A DNA stretch of 33,330 nucleotides from Chloroflexota bacterium (GCA_019873665.1 JAIOAV010000039.1:1-33330); one strand, 5' to 3'; shown: positions 22,461 through 31,820, counted from the stretch's first letter. The notes: a model not told the origin generated them from the letters alone. A program made the numbers and translations.

Positions 22461-24284
22461 TTATACCTGCTCCAGCTCTGGCAGCAGCATGGCCTCCGCA
22501 AAAACAGTCGTGAAATCCGGCTGAGCCATCAGCTCCAGATAGCCGACCTGGTGGCCAAGGTCGGCGGCGATAGCGCGCTGACGGCGCGAGATGAGCGCCA
22601 GCTTGGCGCCAACCCCTGCCGCGTTCCCAACCTGCACGTATCGTTCAGGGGGCAGCGACGGCAAGAGGCCGATGGTGATGGCGCTCTCCACATCCACAAA
22701 GGTTCCAAATGCTCCCGCAATGATCACCTGATCCAGGTCGTGATATGTGAGGCCGGCATGACGCAGGAGAAACTCGATGCCGGTGCGGATGGCGCCCTTG
22801 GCCAACTGGATCTCGCCGACATCACGCTGCGTGATCACCACGTCACGCCCGTGCCCGGTGCGCTCGGCGGGAGCCAGCACGACATACTGGTTTGGCCGCT
22901 CGCCGCGGATGAGCGGATGGCCCGCCTGGAAGCGCCCTGCCTGGTTGATCACACCCGCCCTGTATAGTGCGGCTACCGCGTCCAGGATGCCGGAGCCGCA
23001 AATGCCAACGGGCGGCGCATCGTCAATGGTGGTAATCGCCAGCTCGCTGCCGGTCCAGATCACACGCTCGATGGCGCCGGTTGTGGCGCGCATCCCGTCG
23101 CGGATGTGCGCTCCCTCAAAAGCAGGGCCGGAGGCGCAGGAACAACTGGTCATCTGGCCATTGTGGTTGAACACGATCTCGGTATTGGTGCCGATATCCA
23201 GGCCCATCACATTGCCCTTCGCCTTGTGGATCTCGGCGCCCAGGATCATGGCGACATGATCCGCGCCGACAAAGCCGGCGATATTCGGCAGCAGGTGCAC
23301 ATACGCTCCCGGCGCGATCCCCAGCCCCAGCTCACGCGCCTTGACATCCCATGATTCGCCTACCACCGCCACGTAGGGGGCGCGCCCCAACTGCTCCACC
23401 GGCAGGTTCAGGAAGAGGTGGTGCATGGCGGTATTCCCCACCACCACCATCTCGATGATATCGCGTGGCGAGCGCTTTGCCTTGGCGCACAACTCGGCTA
23501 TCAGGCGGTTGAATGCCTGAACTACCACCAGAGACAGCTCGGCGGCGCGTGCTGGGTCCTCCATGGAGTATGCAATACGGCTCATCAGGTCCTCGCCGTA
23601 GGAGATCTGCGGGTTCATCGCGCCACCACTTGCCAGCGTCTCGCCAGAGATCAGGTTCACCAGGTACATGGCGATCTTGGTCGTTCCCAGATCAACCGCC
23701 ACTCCCAGCGGCACGACATCCACCGGCGTGACGGCGGTAACCTCGTGGTCGCGCAGCCACGCCACGACACGCCAGTCGTCCTGTCGCATCGTCTCGGCAG
23801 CGCAGCGCCCCAGCGCGAGATCAAAACCGAGATGATCCACTCCTGCTTCTTCCTGCACCGCATGCAAGAGACGTGTCATGTCAGAGCGCGCGTCAAACAG
23901 GTCTGGTGGCTTGACATGGACGACCACCGCCTGATGGATCGGCTCCACGGGCACTTGCGGCTCGATACCACCCAGCTGCAGGCGCTGCGCGCCGCGCATG
24001 GACTCGAGCGGCAAGTGCACCTTGACATCGCTCTCCACCTGCGTTTGGCACGCCAGCCGCCAACCTTCGCGCAGGCTTCGCTCGCCCAGCTTGCGCAACT
24101 CGTTCTTCGTCGGCGCACTGACATTGCCCGCCATCAGGCGCACCCTGCAGCGTCCGCATGTGCCTCGCCCGCCGCAATCGGACGACAGAGCCACGCCAGC
24201 CTGGCGCGCCGCTTCCACCAGATCGGTGCCTGGCTTGACCGCCACACGACGGCCGATCGGTTCGAAATCAACCTCGTAGATCAA
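22461..24284 (-). CDS. RACo-type reductive activator of corrinoid proteins (2Fe-2S plus ASKHA domain)
   Basis: 607 residues, starting at TTG (24282-24284) with GGAGGGA 5-6 nt upstream. The N-terminal ferredoxin-like domain has C37, C43, C46 and C79 in the plant-type 2Fe-2S spacing. A middle region (~100-190) leads to the actin/Hsp70-type ATPase part with D-L-G-T-T-K at 198-203, G-L-D-I-G-T-N-T-E near 370, and C-G-S-G-I-L-D near 450. RACo proteins use ATP to drive reduction of inactive cob(II)amide to cob(I)amide on corrinoid methyl-transfer proteins. Its likely clients include the B12-binding protein or other corrinoid proteins; the one visible here lies 18 kb away. It heads the operon that contains trmFO. 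Confidence 0.9.
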   Translation of the reverse strand: MIYEVDFEPIGRRVAVKPGTDLVEAARQAGVALSSDCGGRGTCGRCRVRLMAGNVSAPTKNELRKLGERSLREGWRLACQTQVESDVKVHLPLESMRGAQRLQLGGIEPQVPVEPIHQAVVVHVKPPDLFDARSDMTRLLHAVQEEAGVDHLGFDLALGRCAAETMRQDDWRVVAWLRDHEVTAVTPVDVVPLGVAVDLGTTKIAMYLVNLISGETLASGGAMNPQISYGEDLMSRIAYSMEDPARAAELSLVVVQAFNRLIAELCAKAKRSPRDIIEMVVVGNTAMHHLFLNLPVEQLGRAPYVAVVGESWDVKARELGLGIAPGAYVHLLPNIAGFVGADHVAMILGAEIHKAKGNVMGLDIGTNTEIVFNHNGQMTSCSCASGPAFEGAHIRDGMRATTGAIERVIWTGSELAITTIDDAPPVGICGSGILDAVAALYRAGVINQAGRFQAGHPLIRGERPNQYVVLAPAERTGHGRDVVITQRDVGEIQLAKGAIRTGIEFLLRHAGLTYHDLDQVIIAGAFGTFVDVESAITIGLLPSLPPERYVQVGNAAGVGAKLALISRRQRAIAADLGHQVGYLELMAQPDFTTVFAEAMLLPELEQV

Positions 24285-24383
24285 GACGCTCCCTCCAGAA
24301 CGCGCCGCATGTTACGTCATGCCGCGAGTACGGCTATCGCGCACATTGCCGCTGTTGTGGCGCAGCTACGATCATGTCGAGGA

Positions 24384-24412
24384 ATGATAACATAGATCAG
24401 CAGGCAGGTCAA
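24384..24412 (-). promoter_or_regulatory. Promoter of the RACo/trmFO operon
   Basis: On the minus strand: TTGACC (24407-24412), a 17-nt spacer and TATCAT (24384-24389). The leader to the TTG start is about 93 nt, holding a short CGCGA...TCGCG inverted repeat. It lies 7 nt beyond the rnc stop, so rnc transcripts may read through. Confidence 0.55.
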
Positions 24413-24418
24413 GAACGA

Positions 24419-25159
24419 TCACTGACCGCTCCCCACCTCACGCTCCAGCTTCGCCAGGGCAGCTTGCGCGGCAGCCTGCTCTGCCAACTGCTTGCTCCGC
24501 CCAACACCCTGCCCCCACGGGACGTGCCCGATCATCACCTCGACGGTGAACTCCTTGTCATGATCCGGTCCGCGCTGCGCAACAGTGCGATAGGTCGGCG
24601 TGATGTGATAACGGCTCTGCGCCAGCTCCTGCAGGCGGCTCTTGGCGTCCTTGAGCGGAAGGCCTGTGTCCGCCACCTCGGCCGGCTTTTCGCCTATCAG
24701 CGCGTCGGTTTGCGCCGCGATGAGCGGCGTCAGGACCCGCCGCACCACCTCGATCCCCTGATCGAGATATAGCGCCCCCATAAGCGCCTCAAAGGCAGCA
24801 CACAGGTTCGGCAAGCGCTCGCGCCCACCACTCGCCTCCTCCCCTTTGCCCAAGAGAAGGTATTCGCCCAGGCGCCAGCGGCGAGCGAACTCCGCCAGTC
24901 CCTCAGTTTTGACCAGGGCGGCGCGCAAAGCCGTCATCTCGCCTTCCTGCATCTCCGGAAAACGCGCGAAAATGTACTCGGCAGCCAGATAGTCAATGAT
25001 AGCATCCCCCAGAAACTCCAGGCGTTCGTTCGCCGGGATCTCCCACTCGGCATTCTCATTCAGATAGGAACGGTGCGTCAACGCCTCCAGGAGCAACCGT
25101 GGCGCTGCAAACCTCACCCCCATTGTTGTTTCAAGATCGTGCACATCTACTGACGTCAT
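24419..25159 (-). CDS. rnc: Ribonuclease III
   Basis: 246 residues from ATG 25159, with GGAGGAGAGG upstream; the frame extends further 5' but that part overlaps the promoter. The RNase III signature N-E-R-L-E-F-L-G-D is at 44-52, giving the catalytic acids E48 and D52, with a second acidic patch in A-A-F-E-A-L-M-G-A-L-Y-L-D. A C-terminal double-stranded-RNA-binding domain spans ~170-246. It cleaves double-stranded RNA for rRNA processing and mRNA control. It is divergent from mutS. Confidence 0.95.
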   Translation of the reverse strand: MTSVDVHDLETTMGVRFAAPRLLLEALTHRSYLNENAEWEIPANERLEFLGDAIIDYLAAEYIFARFPEMQEGEMTALRAALVKTEGLAEFARRWRLGEYLLLGKGEEASGGRERLPNLCAAFEALMGALYLDQGIEVVRRVLTPLIAAQTDALIGEKPAEVADTGLPLKDAKSRLQELAQSRYHITPTYRTVAQRGPDHDKEFTVEVMIGHVPWGQGVGRSKQLAEQAAAQAALAKLEREVGSGQ

Positions 25160-25202
25160 AGGCCACGCCTCTCCTCCACAGCACAGAGCGATAGACGGCT
25201 CA

Positions 25203-25231
25203 AGTATACCATCCCGCGCCGATGTTGTCAC
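25203..25231 (-). promoter_or_regulatory. Promoter of rnc
   Basis: Minus strand: GTGACA (25226-25231), a 17-nt spacer and TATACT (25203-25208). It lies 44 nt upstream of the ATG and is arranged back to back with the mutS promoter. Confidence 0.6.
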
Positions 25232-25239
25232 ATCCCGTA

Positions 25240-25268
25240 TTGACCGGTGTGTTCTTTTGGCCTACAAT
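25240..25268 (+). promoter_or_regulatory. Promoter of mutS
   Basis: TTGACC (25240-25245), a 17-nt spacer and TACAAT (25263-25268), 32 nt before the ATG at 25301. Its -35 starts 9 nt after the end of the rnc -35, so the two promoters may compete. Confidence 0.65.
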
Positions 25269-25300
25269 AGACAACCGAGATACGCCACGAAGGATGCGCG

Positions 25301-27898
25301 ATGACCACGCCGATGCGACAGCAGTACCTGCAGATCAAGCGAGCGTACCCCGACACGATCGTCTTTTTCCGGCTGGGCGACTTTTATGAGACGTTCGATG
25401 CCGATGCGCGCCTGGTGGCGCAGGTATGCGATATCACCCTCACCTCGCGCCCGGTGGGCAAGAATACCCGTGTGCCGCTGGCCGGCGTCCCGCACCACAC
25501 GCTCGAGACCTACGTCGCCAAGCTCATCGCCACCGGTCATAAGGTCGCTATCGTCGAGCAGTCGGACGACAACGCGGGCAAGGGATTGATGGCGCGCGAG
25601 GTTACCGACGTCATCACGCCTGGCACCGTGTTGGAGCCGGCCCTGCTGGATGCCAAACGAAACAACTACCTGGCGGCCGTGGTGGTGTCAGGGCAGCAGA
25701 TCGGCCTTGCCTATGTAGATATCACCACGGGCGAGTTTGCCACCACCCAAACCAGCCACGCCGACCCACTCGCCGCGATCCGCCGGGAGCTGGACCGTCT
25801 GCAGCCAGCGGAGTGCCTGTTGCCGGATGGGGATCTCACCCTCGCAGCGCTGGCCGAAGAGACAAACGGCAGCGCGATCCGCTTCAGCCGCTTTGATGCC
25901 TGGCGCTTTGAGCTGGAGAACGCGCGGCAGGCGCTGTTGGCGCAGTTGGGCGCACAGACCCTGGATGGCTACGGCTGCGCCCACTTGCCACTGGCGATCC
26001 AAGCTGCCGGCGCCATCGTGCAATACCTGTCCGAGACACGCCGCTCGGCGCTGGCGCAGCTCACGGCGCTCACCACCTACTCGCTCGAGTCGTTTATGGT
26101 ACTGGACGCCTCCACAAGGCGCAACCTGGAGCTAACGCAGACCATCCGCGACGGGCGGAGCGAGGGCGCGCTATTGGGTGTGCTGGATCGCACCGTCACA
26201 CCGATGGGCGGGCGGCTGCTGCGCCGTTGGCTGAACCAGCCATTGTTGCAGGTGGAGGAGATCAACACGCGCCTGGATGCCGTGGCAGCGTTACATGCGG
26301 CGACGGCGGAGCGGCTGGCCCTGCGCGTCGCGCTCAAGCCGCTGGGTGACCTGGAACGGCTGGCCAATCGCGCCGCGCAGCGGATCGCCAACCCGCGTGA
26401 CCTGCTGCAGCTCTGTGCGGCGCTGCGCGGGATCCCGACGCTGGCCAAGACGCTGTCGGCGATGAGCGGGACGGCCGAGGCGCTGCGCGCTATCGCCGCG
26501 GAGCTTGACCCGTGCGAGGCCGTAGTGTACCTTCTATCGCGGGCGCTGCAAGAGGGTGCCCCGGCCACGGCGAGTGCAGGCGGTATCATCGCACCGGGCT
26601 TTGCGCCCGAGCTGGACCAGATACGCGCCGCGGCACACCACGCCAAGGAGTGGATCGCCGCACTAGAAGAGACAGAGCGGCAGCGTACCGGCATCAAGTC
26701 GCTGAAGGTGGGCTATAACAAGGTCTTTGGCTACTATATCGAGGTAACGCAGGCGCAGGCGGCGCGCGTGCCAGATGACTATATCCGCAAGCAGACGCTG
26801 GTGAACGCCGAACGCTACATCACGCCGGAGCTCAAGGATAAGGAGACGCTCATCCTGAACGCGCAGGAGCGTCTGGCCGAGCTGGAGGCGCGCATCTATG
26901 CGGAGATCGCGGAGCAGGTGGCGTCGCATGCGCCACGGATGCTGCGCACGGCGCGCGCCGCAGCGGCGCTCGATGTCTATGCCGCACTGGCCGAGGTGGC
27001 GGCGGCCAACCGCTACGTGCGACCCGTGGTCATGCCGGAGGGGCCAATTGACATCCGGGGCGGGCGGCATCCAGTGGTGGAACTGCGGCTGGGACCGGGC
27101 GCATTTGTGCCCAACGACATCGCCATCACTGACCAGGAGCGCATCCTCGTCATCACGGGCCCGAATATGGCGGGCAAGAGCACGATCCTGCGGCAGGTGG
27201 CGCTGATCGTGCTCATGGCCCAGATCGGCTCCTTTGTGCCGACGGACGCGGCCACCATTGGCCTGGCGGACCGCATCTATACCCGCGTCGGCGCACAGGA
27301 CGACATCAGCGCGGGGCAGAGCACCTTTATGGTAGAGATGGTCGAGGTGGCCAATATCCTCAACAACGCCACACCGCGCAGCCTGCTCATTCTGGATGAA
27401 GTGGGACGCGGCACGAGCACCTACGACGGCATCTCCATCGCCTGGGCGATGGTCGAGTACATCCACAACCATCCGCGCCTGCAGGCAAGGACGCTCTTTG
27501 CCACGCATTACCATGAGCTGTGCGAGCTGGCGAACCTCTTGCCCCACGTGCGCAACTATAACGTCGCCGTTGCGGAGGAGGGGGACAGGGTGGTATTCCT
27601 GCACAAGCTGGTCCCCGGCTGCGCTGACCGCAGCTATGGCGTGCACGTGGCGCGGCTGGCGGGGTTGCCGAGGCCGGTGCTGAACCGCGCTGAGGAGATA
27701 TTGCAGGACCTGGAGCATGATACGACGCGCGGCGCCGTCCGCCCGCACCGTTTTGTGCGCGTGCAGCAGCTCCCGCTCCTCGACGTGCAACACCCAGTGT
27801 TGGACGAGCTGGAGAAACTGGACGTGATGTCCATGTCGCCACTGGAGGCGTTGACCAAGCTGTACGAGCTTCAGGAGAAGGCCAGGAAGGGGCGCTAG
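25301..27898 (+). CDS. mutS: DNA mismatch repair protein MutS
   Basis: 865 residues, typical for MutS1. F-Y-E at 28-30 is the mismatch-reading Phe-x-Glu, so this is the repair form rather than MutS2. The connector, lever and clamp domains follow, then the ABC-type ATPase with Walker A GPNMAGKST at 620-628, the Q-S-T-F-M-V-E-M signature-like stretch, and Walker B L-L-I-L-D-E-V-G-R-G-T-S. The C-terminus is short, with L-S-P-L-E-A-L-x-x-L-Y-E-L-Q as in MutS proteins. It recognises base mismatches and small loops and recruits MutL. Shine-Dalgarno AAGGA lies before the ATG. The next gene begins 10 nt after the stop, so co-transcription is likely. Confidence 0.97.
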   Translation: MTTPMRQQYLQIKRAYPDTIVFFRLGDFYETFDADARLVAQVCDITLTSRPVGKNTRVPLAGVPHHTLETYVAKLIATGHKVAIVEQSDDNAGKGLMAREVTDVITPGTVLEPALLDAKRNNYLAAVVVSGQQIGLAYVDITTGEFATTQTSHADPLAAIRRELDRLQPAECLLPDGDLTLAALAEETNGSAIRFSRFDAWRFELENARQALLAQLGAQTLDGYGCAHLPLAIQAAGAIVQYLSETRRSALAQLTALTTYSLESFMVLDASTRRNLELTQTIRDGRSEGALLGVLDRTVTPMGGRLLRRWLNQPLLQVEEINTRLDAVAALHAATAERLALRVALKPLGDLERLANRAAQRIANPRDLLQLCAALRGIPTLAKTLSAMSGTAEALRAIAAELDPCEAVVYLLSRALQEGAPATASAGGIIAPGFAPELDQIRAAAHHAKEWIAALEETERQRTGIKSLKVGYNKVFGYYIEVTQAQAARVPDDYIRKQTLVNAERYITPELKDKETLILNAQERLAELEARIYAEIAEQVASHAPRMLRTARAAAALDVYAALAEVAAANRYVRPVVMPEGPIDIRGGRHPVVELRLGPGAFVPNDIAITDQERILVITGPNMAGKSTILRQVALIVLMAQIGSFVPTDAATIGLADRIYTRVGAQDDISAGQSTFMVEMVEVANILNNATPRSLLILDEVGRGTSTYDGISIAWAMVEYIHNHPRLQARTLFATHYHELCELANLLPHVRNYNVAVAEEGDRVVFLHKLVPGCADRSYGVHVARLAGLPRPVLNRAEEILQDLEHDTTRGAVRPHRFVRVQQLPLLDVQHPVLDELEKLDVMSMSPLEALTKLYELQEKARKGR

Positions 27899-27908
27899 AC
27901 GGAGCGAC

Positions 27909-29984
27909 ATGGCCGACGGTAAGCGTCTCCTCGGACTGCTCCTGCCGCTGGCCGGTGGCGCGCTGTCGTCCGCCGCCGAGACCGGTTGGCTGCGCGTTAT
28001 CTGGGCAGTTTCGGCCGCCGTGGCTATGCTCTTTGCGCCCGGCTATGTGCTGCAACGCATATGGCCCGCGCGGTGGATGCTAACAGGCCGCAGAGATGTG
28101 TGGATGACGGCGGCCCTCTCGTTGACGCTCAGCATGAGCGTGCTGCCCATTCTTCTCCTGTGGACGAGCGTTCTCGGCCTGCGCTGGTGCGCGACGATGG
28201 CACAGGCATGCACCACACTGCTGGCTCTGGGGGCCTTCTGGCTGGCGCGCTCCTGGCAGCGGGCGTGGCGTCGCCGCCTGGCACAGCAACTGCGCCGTCC
28301 GGAGTCTGTGGCGCTGGCGGGCATCCTGATCGTAACAGCATTCACCCGTTACACACAGGTGCGCGACTTGGCGCTGCCGGTATGGGTGGACTCGGTCCAC
28401 CACACGCTGATCACGCGGCTGATCGCCGATGGTGGGACAGTCCCGGCGTCATACGAGCCGTTTCTGCCGGTGACCACCTTCACACGACACTGGGGCTTTA
28501 ACGCGCTGGCGGCGTGGCTGATCTGGCTATCTGGTGCAGCGCCGCCGCAGTCGGTGCTCATCCTCGGCCAGGTTCTTAACGCGCTGGCCGCGCTGACAAC
28601 GTACGCGCTCGTGGCGCAATTGACGCGCCGCCGCTGGGCGGGGGTGGTGAGTGCGCTGGTGACAGGCCTCATCTCGCTGATGCCCGCATATTATGTAAGC
28701 TGGGGACGCTACACCCAGCTTGCGGGCCTGGTCCTGCTGCCCGGCGCACTCGTGCTGCTCCTGTGGGCCGTCTCGCACTCGCATCCGGCAGACCCGCAAA
28801 GCCGAGCGACAGGGAACGCGAGGACAGGCCATGTCATATTGGCCGCCATCGCGGCGGCGGGCCTGTTGCTGCATCACTATCGCGTGCTCGTCTTCTATGC
28901 CTGTTTCGCGCTCGCCTATCTGTTGTGGCGGACGTGCGAGCGCGGCTGCGGATGGCGCACGATGGCGCGCGTGTGGCGGCAGATGCTGGGCGTCGCCATG
29001 GGCGCTCTGGCGCTGACCGCGCCGTGGCTCCTCCGTCTCTGGCGCGACTTTGTCCTGCCGCTAGAGACGCTGGGGACGCGTCTGGCATCGGATAGCGACT
29101 ATCAGGCGATTCCCTGGTCGCTGGTGAAGGCAGGAAATGGGCCGCTCCTGCTGCGGCTGGCGGGGGTGGCGCTGGCATGGGCGCTGATCAGGGGAATGTG
29201 GCAACGCATCCGAAATGGTAGAGGGTGCGCATCAGCGGAGCGGGCGCCGTGGCTGGCAGCGCTTTGGGTACTGCTGGTCGGCGTGGTGGTGAACCCGCGC
29301 CTGGTGGGATTGCGCGATGTCTGGGTGCTCAATAACGCCTCGGCGGTGATCTCGCTCTTCTTGCCGCTCTCTGTCGGGGTTGGCTATCTGGGAAGCGAGG
29401 CGATACGGCTGATCGTGAGTGTCGCCGCACTGTGCCGCACCAGGATCGTTGGCCGGGCGGGCCCCGATGTGCTTTCGATTCATGCCGTCCGCTGGCTGGC
29501 AGCACTGCTCATCCTCGGGTTGGCGATATACGGCGGGCGTGGCATGATCTCTGTGATCAACCCCAGCACGATCCTGGCAACGGCAGATGATGTCGCGGCG
29601 ATGGCGTGGATTCGCGCTCACACACCGCCTGATGCCGTCTTTCTCATCAACACGCGCCACTGGCAGCGCGAGATCTATATGGGCACGGATGGCGGCTGGT
29701 GGATCCCGCTGCTGGCGGACAGGCGCGTAACGCTGCCGCCCATCGTGTACCGCGCCGGGGGCGAGGCATACAGGGCTGCCGTCAACGAGTTGGCCGCGTG
29801 GAGCAGCACCGCCACATCGCTGGAGGACGCCGAGGCGGTGGCGCGGCTACGCGCCGCGGGCATCACCCATCTTTACATTGGCGCGCGCGGCGGGCATTTT
29901 ACGCCCGACATGCTCGCTGCCAGCCCGAGCTTCCAGCCGGTCTACACGAACGGTTCTGTATGGATTTACGCATGGCGCGGCTGA
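27909..29984 (+). CDS. Large polytopic membrane protein, GT-C glycosyltransferase-like
   Basis: 691 residues with about ten to twelve hydrophobic segments from residue 5 to ~570, then a soluble C-terminal domain (~570-691). An aromatic/acidic loop W-V-D-S-V-H-H after the first helices, followed by a F-T-R-H-W-G-F-N segment, resembles the outward loop of GT-C glycosyltransferases where an Asp is needed; this is a visual comparison only. The C-terminal part (A-W-I-R-A-H-T-P-P-D-A-V-F-L-I) is like the outer domain of such proteins. Role inferred: polyprenyl-sugar-dependent glycosylation at the membrane. It follows mutS by 10 nt with GGAG just before the ATG, and precedes the kinase-like gene. 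Exact family not recognised. Confidence 0.7.
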   Translation: MADGKRLLGLLLPLAGGALSSAAETGWLRVIWAVSAAVAMLFAPGYVLQRIWPARWMLTGRRDVWMTAALSLTLSMSVLPILLLWTSVLGLRWCATMAQACTTLLALGAFWLARSWQRAWRRRLAQQLRRPESVALAGILIVTAFTRYTQVRDLALPVWVDSVHHTLITRLIADGGTVPASYEPFLPVTTFTRHWGFNALAAWLIWLSGAAPPQSVLILGQVLNALAALTTYALVAQLTRRRWAGVVSALVTGLISLMPAYYVSWGRYTQLAGLVLLPGALVLLLWAVSHSHPADPQSRATGNARTGHVILAAIAAAGLLLHHYRVLVFYACFALAYLLWRTCERGCGWRTMARVWRQMLGVAMGALALTAPWLLRLWRDFVLPLETLGTRLASDSDYQAIPWSLVKAGNGPLLLRLAGVALAWALIRGMWQRIRNGRGCASAERAPWLAALWVLLVGVVVNPRLVGLRDVWVLNNASAVISLFLPLSVGVGYLGSEAIRLIVSVAALCRTRIVGRAGPDVLSIHAVRWLAALLILGLAIYGGRGMISVINPSTILATADDVAAMAWIRAHTPPDAVFLINTRHWQREIYMGTDGGWWIPLLADRRVTLPPIVYRAGGEAYRAAVNELAAWSSTATSLEDAEAVARLRAAGITHLYIGARGGHFTPDMLAASPSFQPVYTNGSVWIYAWRG

Positions 29985-30020
29985 TGCCGCGCCATGCGCA
30001 CCAGCACAGCGGAGGCTGAT

Positions 30021-31634
30021 ATGTGCGAAGAAAGCAATGCCATGCCACCGGCCAAGACCTTCCGTGTTCGGCGCTTGTTGAGCCGCCGCGGCCAGGAGGT
30101 GACCTACCTCGTTACCGATCAAGAGACGGGTGCAAGCGGCGTGGTGCGCCGCATCGTGATCGGGCCTGGTGTGGATGGGGCTGCTGCTGAGAGGTGGCAG
30201 GAGTGGCGCCACCCACATCTCTTATCTGTGGATGAGGTGCTCACCCGACGCGGCTGGCTGTACGTGATCAGCCGCGAAGCGGTGGCCGGGACGCTGGCGG
30301 AGCGGCTGCGGCAGGATGGCCCACTTGCGGCCGAGGAGGCGACGCGCATCGCCCGCGCCGTGTGCGACGCGCTATCCTTCTTGCATGCGCGCGGCACGGC
30401 ACACGGCCTGATCACTGCCGACAACGTTCTGTTGACACCGGACGGGGAGATCAAGCTGGGCTTTCCCGCCCTATCAGACGCCGCGCCCGCCTCCACAGAG
30501 GCAGAAGGCCCCGCCTCCCGCCCCACCCTCTTCTATGAGGCCCCCGAGCGCCTATCAGGCGCGCCGCCGACGCCGATGAGCGATATCTATGCCGTCGGCG
30601 CGCTCCTCTACGAGATGCTGACTGGCTACGCGTGCCGCGCGCGGCTCGCGCCGCCATCGGCGATGAACCCCCACGTCCCACCCTGGCTGGATCATGTCGT
30701 GTTGACGGCGTTATCGCCAGCCGCAGGGGCGCGGTACGCCTCCGCGGCAGTGCTCCAGGAGGCGCTCATCACGCCCACCCTCGCCGAGCAGTGGGTGGAC
30801 CCGCGTACCCTCCAGCCTGCGCCACGCCCGGTCGCAGCGCCACGTGAGACCTTCCCCGCATGGCGCGAGGCGCTACCACTGGCCCTGGCCGGGCTGATCA
30901 TCATCGCCGCCACCATCGGCTGGCTGCGCGACCACACCGGCGCGTCCGAGTTGCTTGCCAGTGCCCTGTGGCGGCCAACCGCGCCGGCGGTCATCCTTCC
31001 CACCGCCACACCCACCCTTGTGCAGCCGAGCCACACTGCGACGTTGTCAGTGGCAGCACGGGCAACCGATACGGCGATGCCCAGCCACATGCCGAGCGCG
31101 ACGGCCATGCCCAGCGCTACGCCGACACTGGCCGCCATCGCTACGGCTACCGCCGTGACGCCGAGCGCTACGCCCACCGCGACCGCCACCGAGACAACGC
31201 CGCCAGCCACCGTCACACCGACAGAGACGCCAACCGAAACTGCGGCACCCCCCACCGCCACCCCTGTCCCGCCGACGAACACACCGCGTCCGCCCACGGC
31301 AACCCCTACGGCCACCCGGACGCCCACCCCCGATCCATATCCTGCACCTGTGCTAATCGCCCCGGCCGATGCTGCGCGCGCCCCACAGGTGGAACTGACG
31401 TGGACGTGGCCCAGCCAGCTCAAGGAGAACGAATGGTTTGACGTGCAGGTGTGGCAAGAGGGCGAAGAGCCACACGGCATCGCCTGGGTGAAGGAGCAAT
31501 CCCTCCTGGTCGGCGGCAACATGGCGCGCGGCGTATACCGATGGCGCATCGTCGTCATCCAGGGGCAGGGCGGACAGGTGGAGAAGGTCCTGACGCCGCC
31601 CAGCGAGACGCGGACGTTTGAGCTGATCAGTTAG
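30021..31634 (+). CDS. Membrane-anchored protein kinase-like protein, predicted pseudokinase, with PTAT linker and outer domain
   Basis: 537 residues from ATG 30021 with GGAGG five nt upstream (29994 is a weaker alternative). Residues ~12-255 have a Ser/Thr kinase fold: A-P-E at 174-176 and S-D-I-Y-A-V-G-A-L-L-Y-E at 187-198 are kept. The catalytic residues are not: H-R-D-x-K-P-x-N reads HGLITADN (128-135), so the Asp is Leu130 and the Lys is Thr132; D-F-G reads G-F-P (147-149); the Gly-rich loop and the ATP-binding Lys (Arg43/44) are lost. One membrane helix at ~283-302 is followed by a Thr/Pro/Ala-rich linker (~325-437) and an Ig/fibronectin-like outer domain (~440-537). It could sense outside signals or scaffold partners. 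It follows the GT-C-like gene by 36 nt. Confidence 0.8.
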   Translation: MCEESNAMPPAKTFRVRRLLSRRGQEVTYLVTDQETGASGVVRRIVIGPGVDGAAAERWQEWRHPHLLSVDEVLTRRGWLYVISREAVAGTLAERLRQDGPLAAEEATRIARAVCDALSFLHARGTAHGLITADNVLLTPDGEIKLGFPALSDAAPASTEAEGPASRPTLFYEAPERLSGAPPTPMSDIYAVGALLYEMLTGYACRARLAPPSAMNPHVPPWLDHVVLTALSPAAGARYASAAVLQEALITPTLAEQWVDPRTLQPAPRPVAAPRETFPAWREALPLALAGLIIIAATIGWLRDHTGASELLASALWRPTAPAVILPTATPTLVQPSHTATLSVAARATDTAMPSHMPSATAMPSATPTLAAIATATAVTPSATPTATATETTPPATVTPTETPTETAAPPTATPVPPTNTPRPPTATPTATRTPTPDPYPAPVLIAPADAARAPQVELTWTWPSQLKENEWFDVQVWQEGEEPHGIAWVKEQSLLVGGNMARGVYRWRIVVIQGQGGQVEKVLTPPSETRTFELIS

Positions 31635-31667
31635 CGCTGACAAGCCGGCAGACTGGCGACGTGAGGC

Positions 31668-31702
31668 CCTCATCCCTGCAACCTCCCGTCAGGGGAATGA
31701 GG
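31668..31702. other. Imperfect hairpin after the kinase-like gene
   Basis: CCTCATCCCTG (31668-31678) and CAGGGGAATGAGG (31690-31702) pair around an 11-nt loop, 33 nt after the stop. An AT-rich stretch (ATAATATATC) follows but no T-run, so it is at best a weak terminator or an mRNA end stabiliser. Confidence 0.45.
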
Positions 31703-31791
31703 ATAATATATCAAAGCGGTTCATTCTTTTGTGCGCTGTCATGTGAGCGCGACTTTCAGCTTCCCGCCTTTTTTGGTAGCCGAACGCCTTG

Positions 31792-31820
31792 TTGCCGGGC
31801 CCTTGCGACCCGTATAGAAT
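31792..31820 (+). promoter_or_regulatory. Promoter of the GH36-like gene
   Basis: TTGCCG (31792-31797), a 17-nt spacer and TAGAAT (31815-31820), 30 nt before the ATG at 31850. The position suits a separate transcript from the kinase-like gene. Confidence 0.5.

Noticed and set aside
26663-27910. 415-codon minus-strand frame opposite mutS
   Set aside because: Antisense shadow of the MutS ATPase region.
31110-31330. DNA tandem repeat in the kinase-like gene
   Set aside because: Low complexity arises from Thr/Pro/Ala codons of the protein linker, without a fixed repeat unit.
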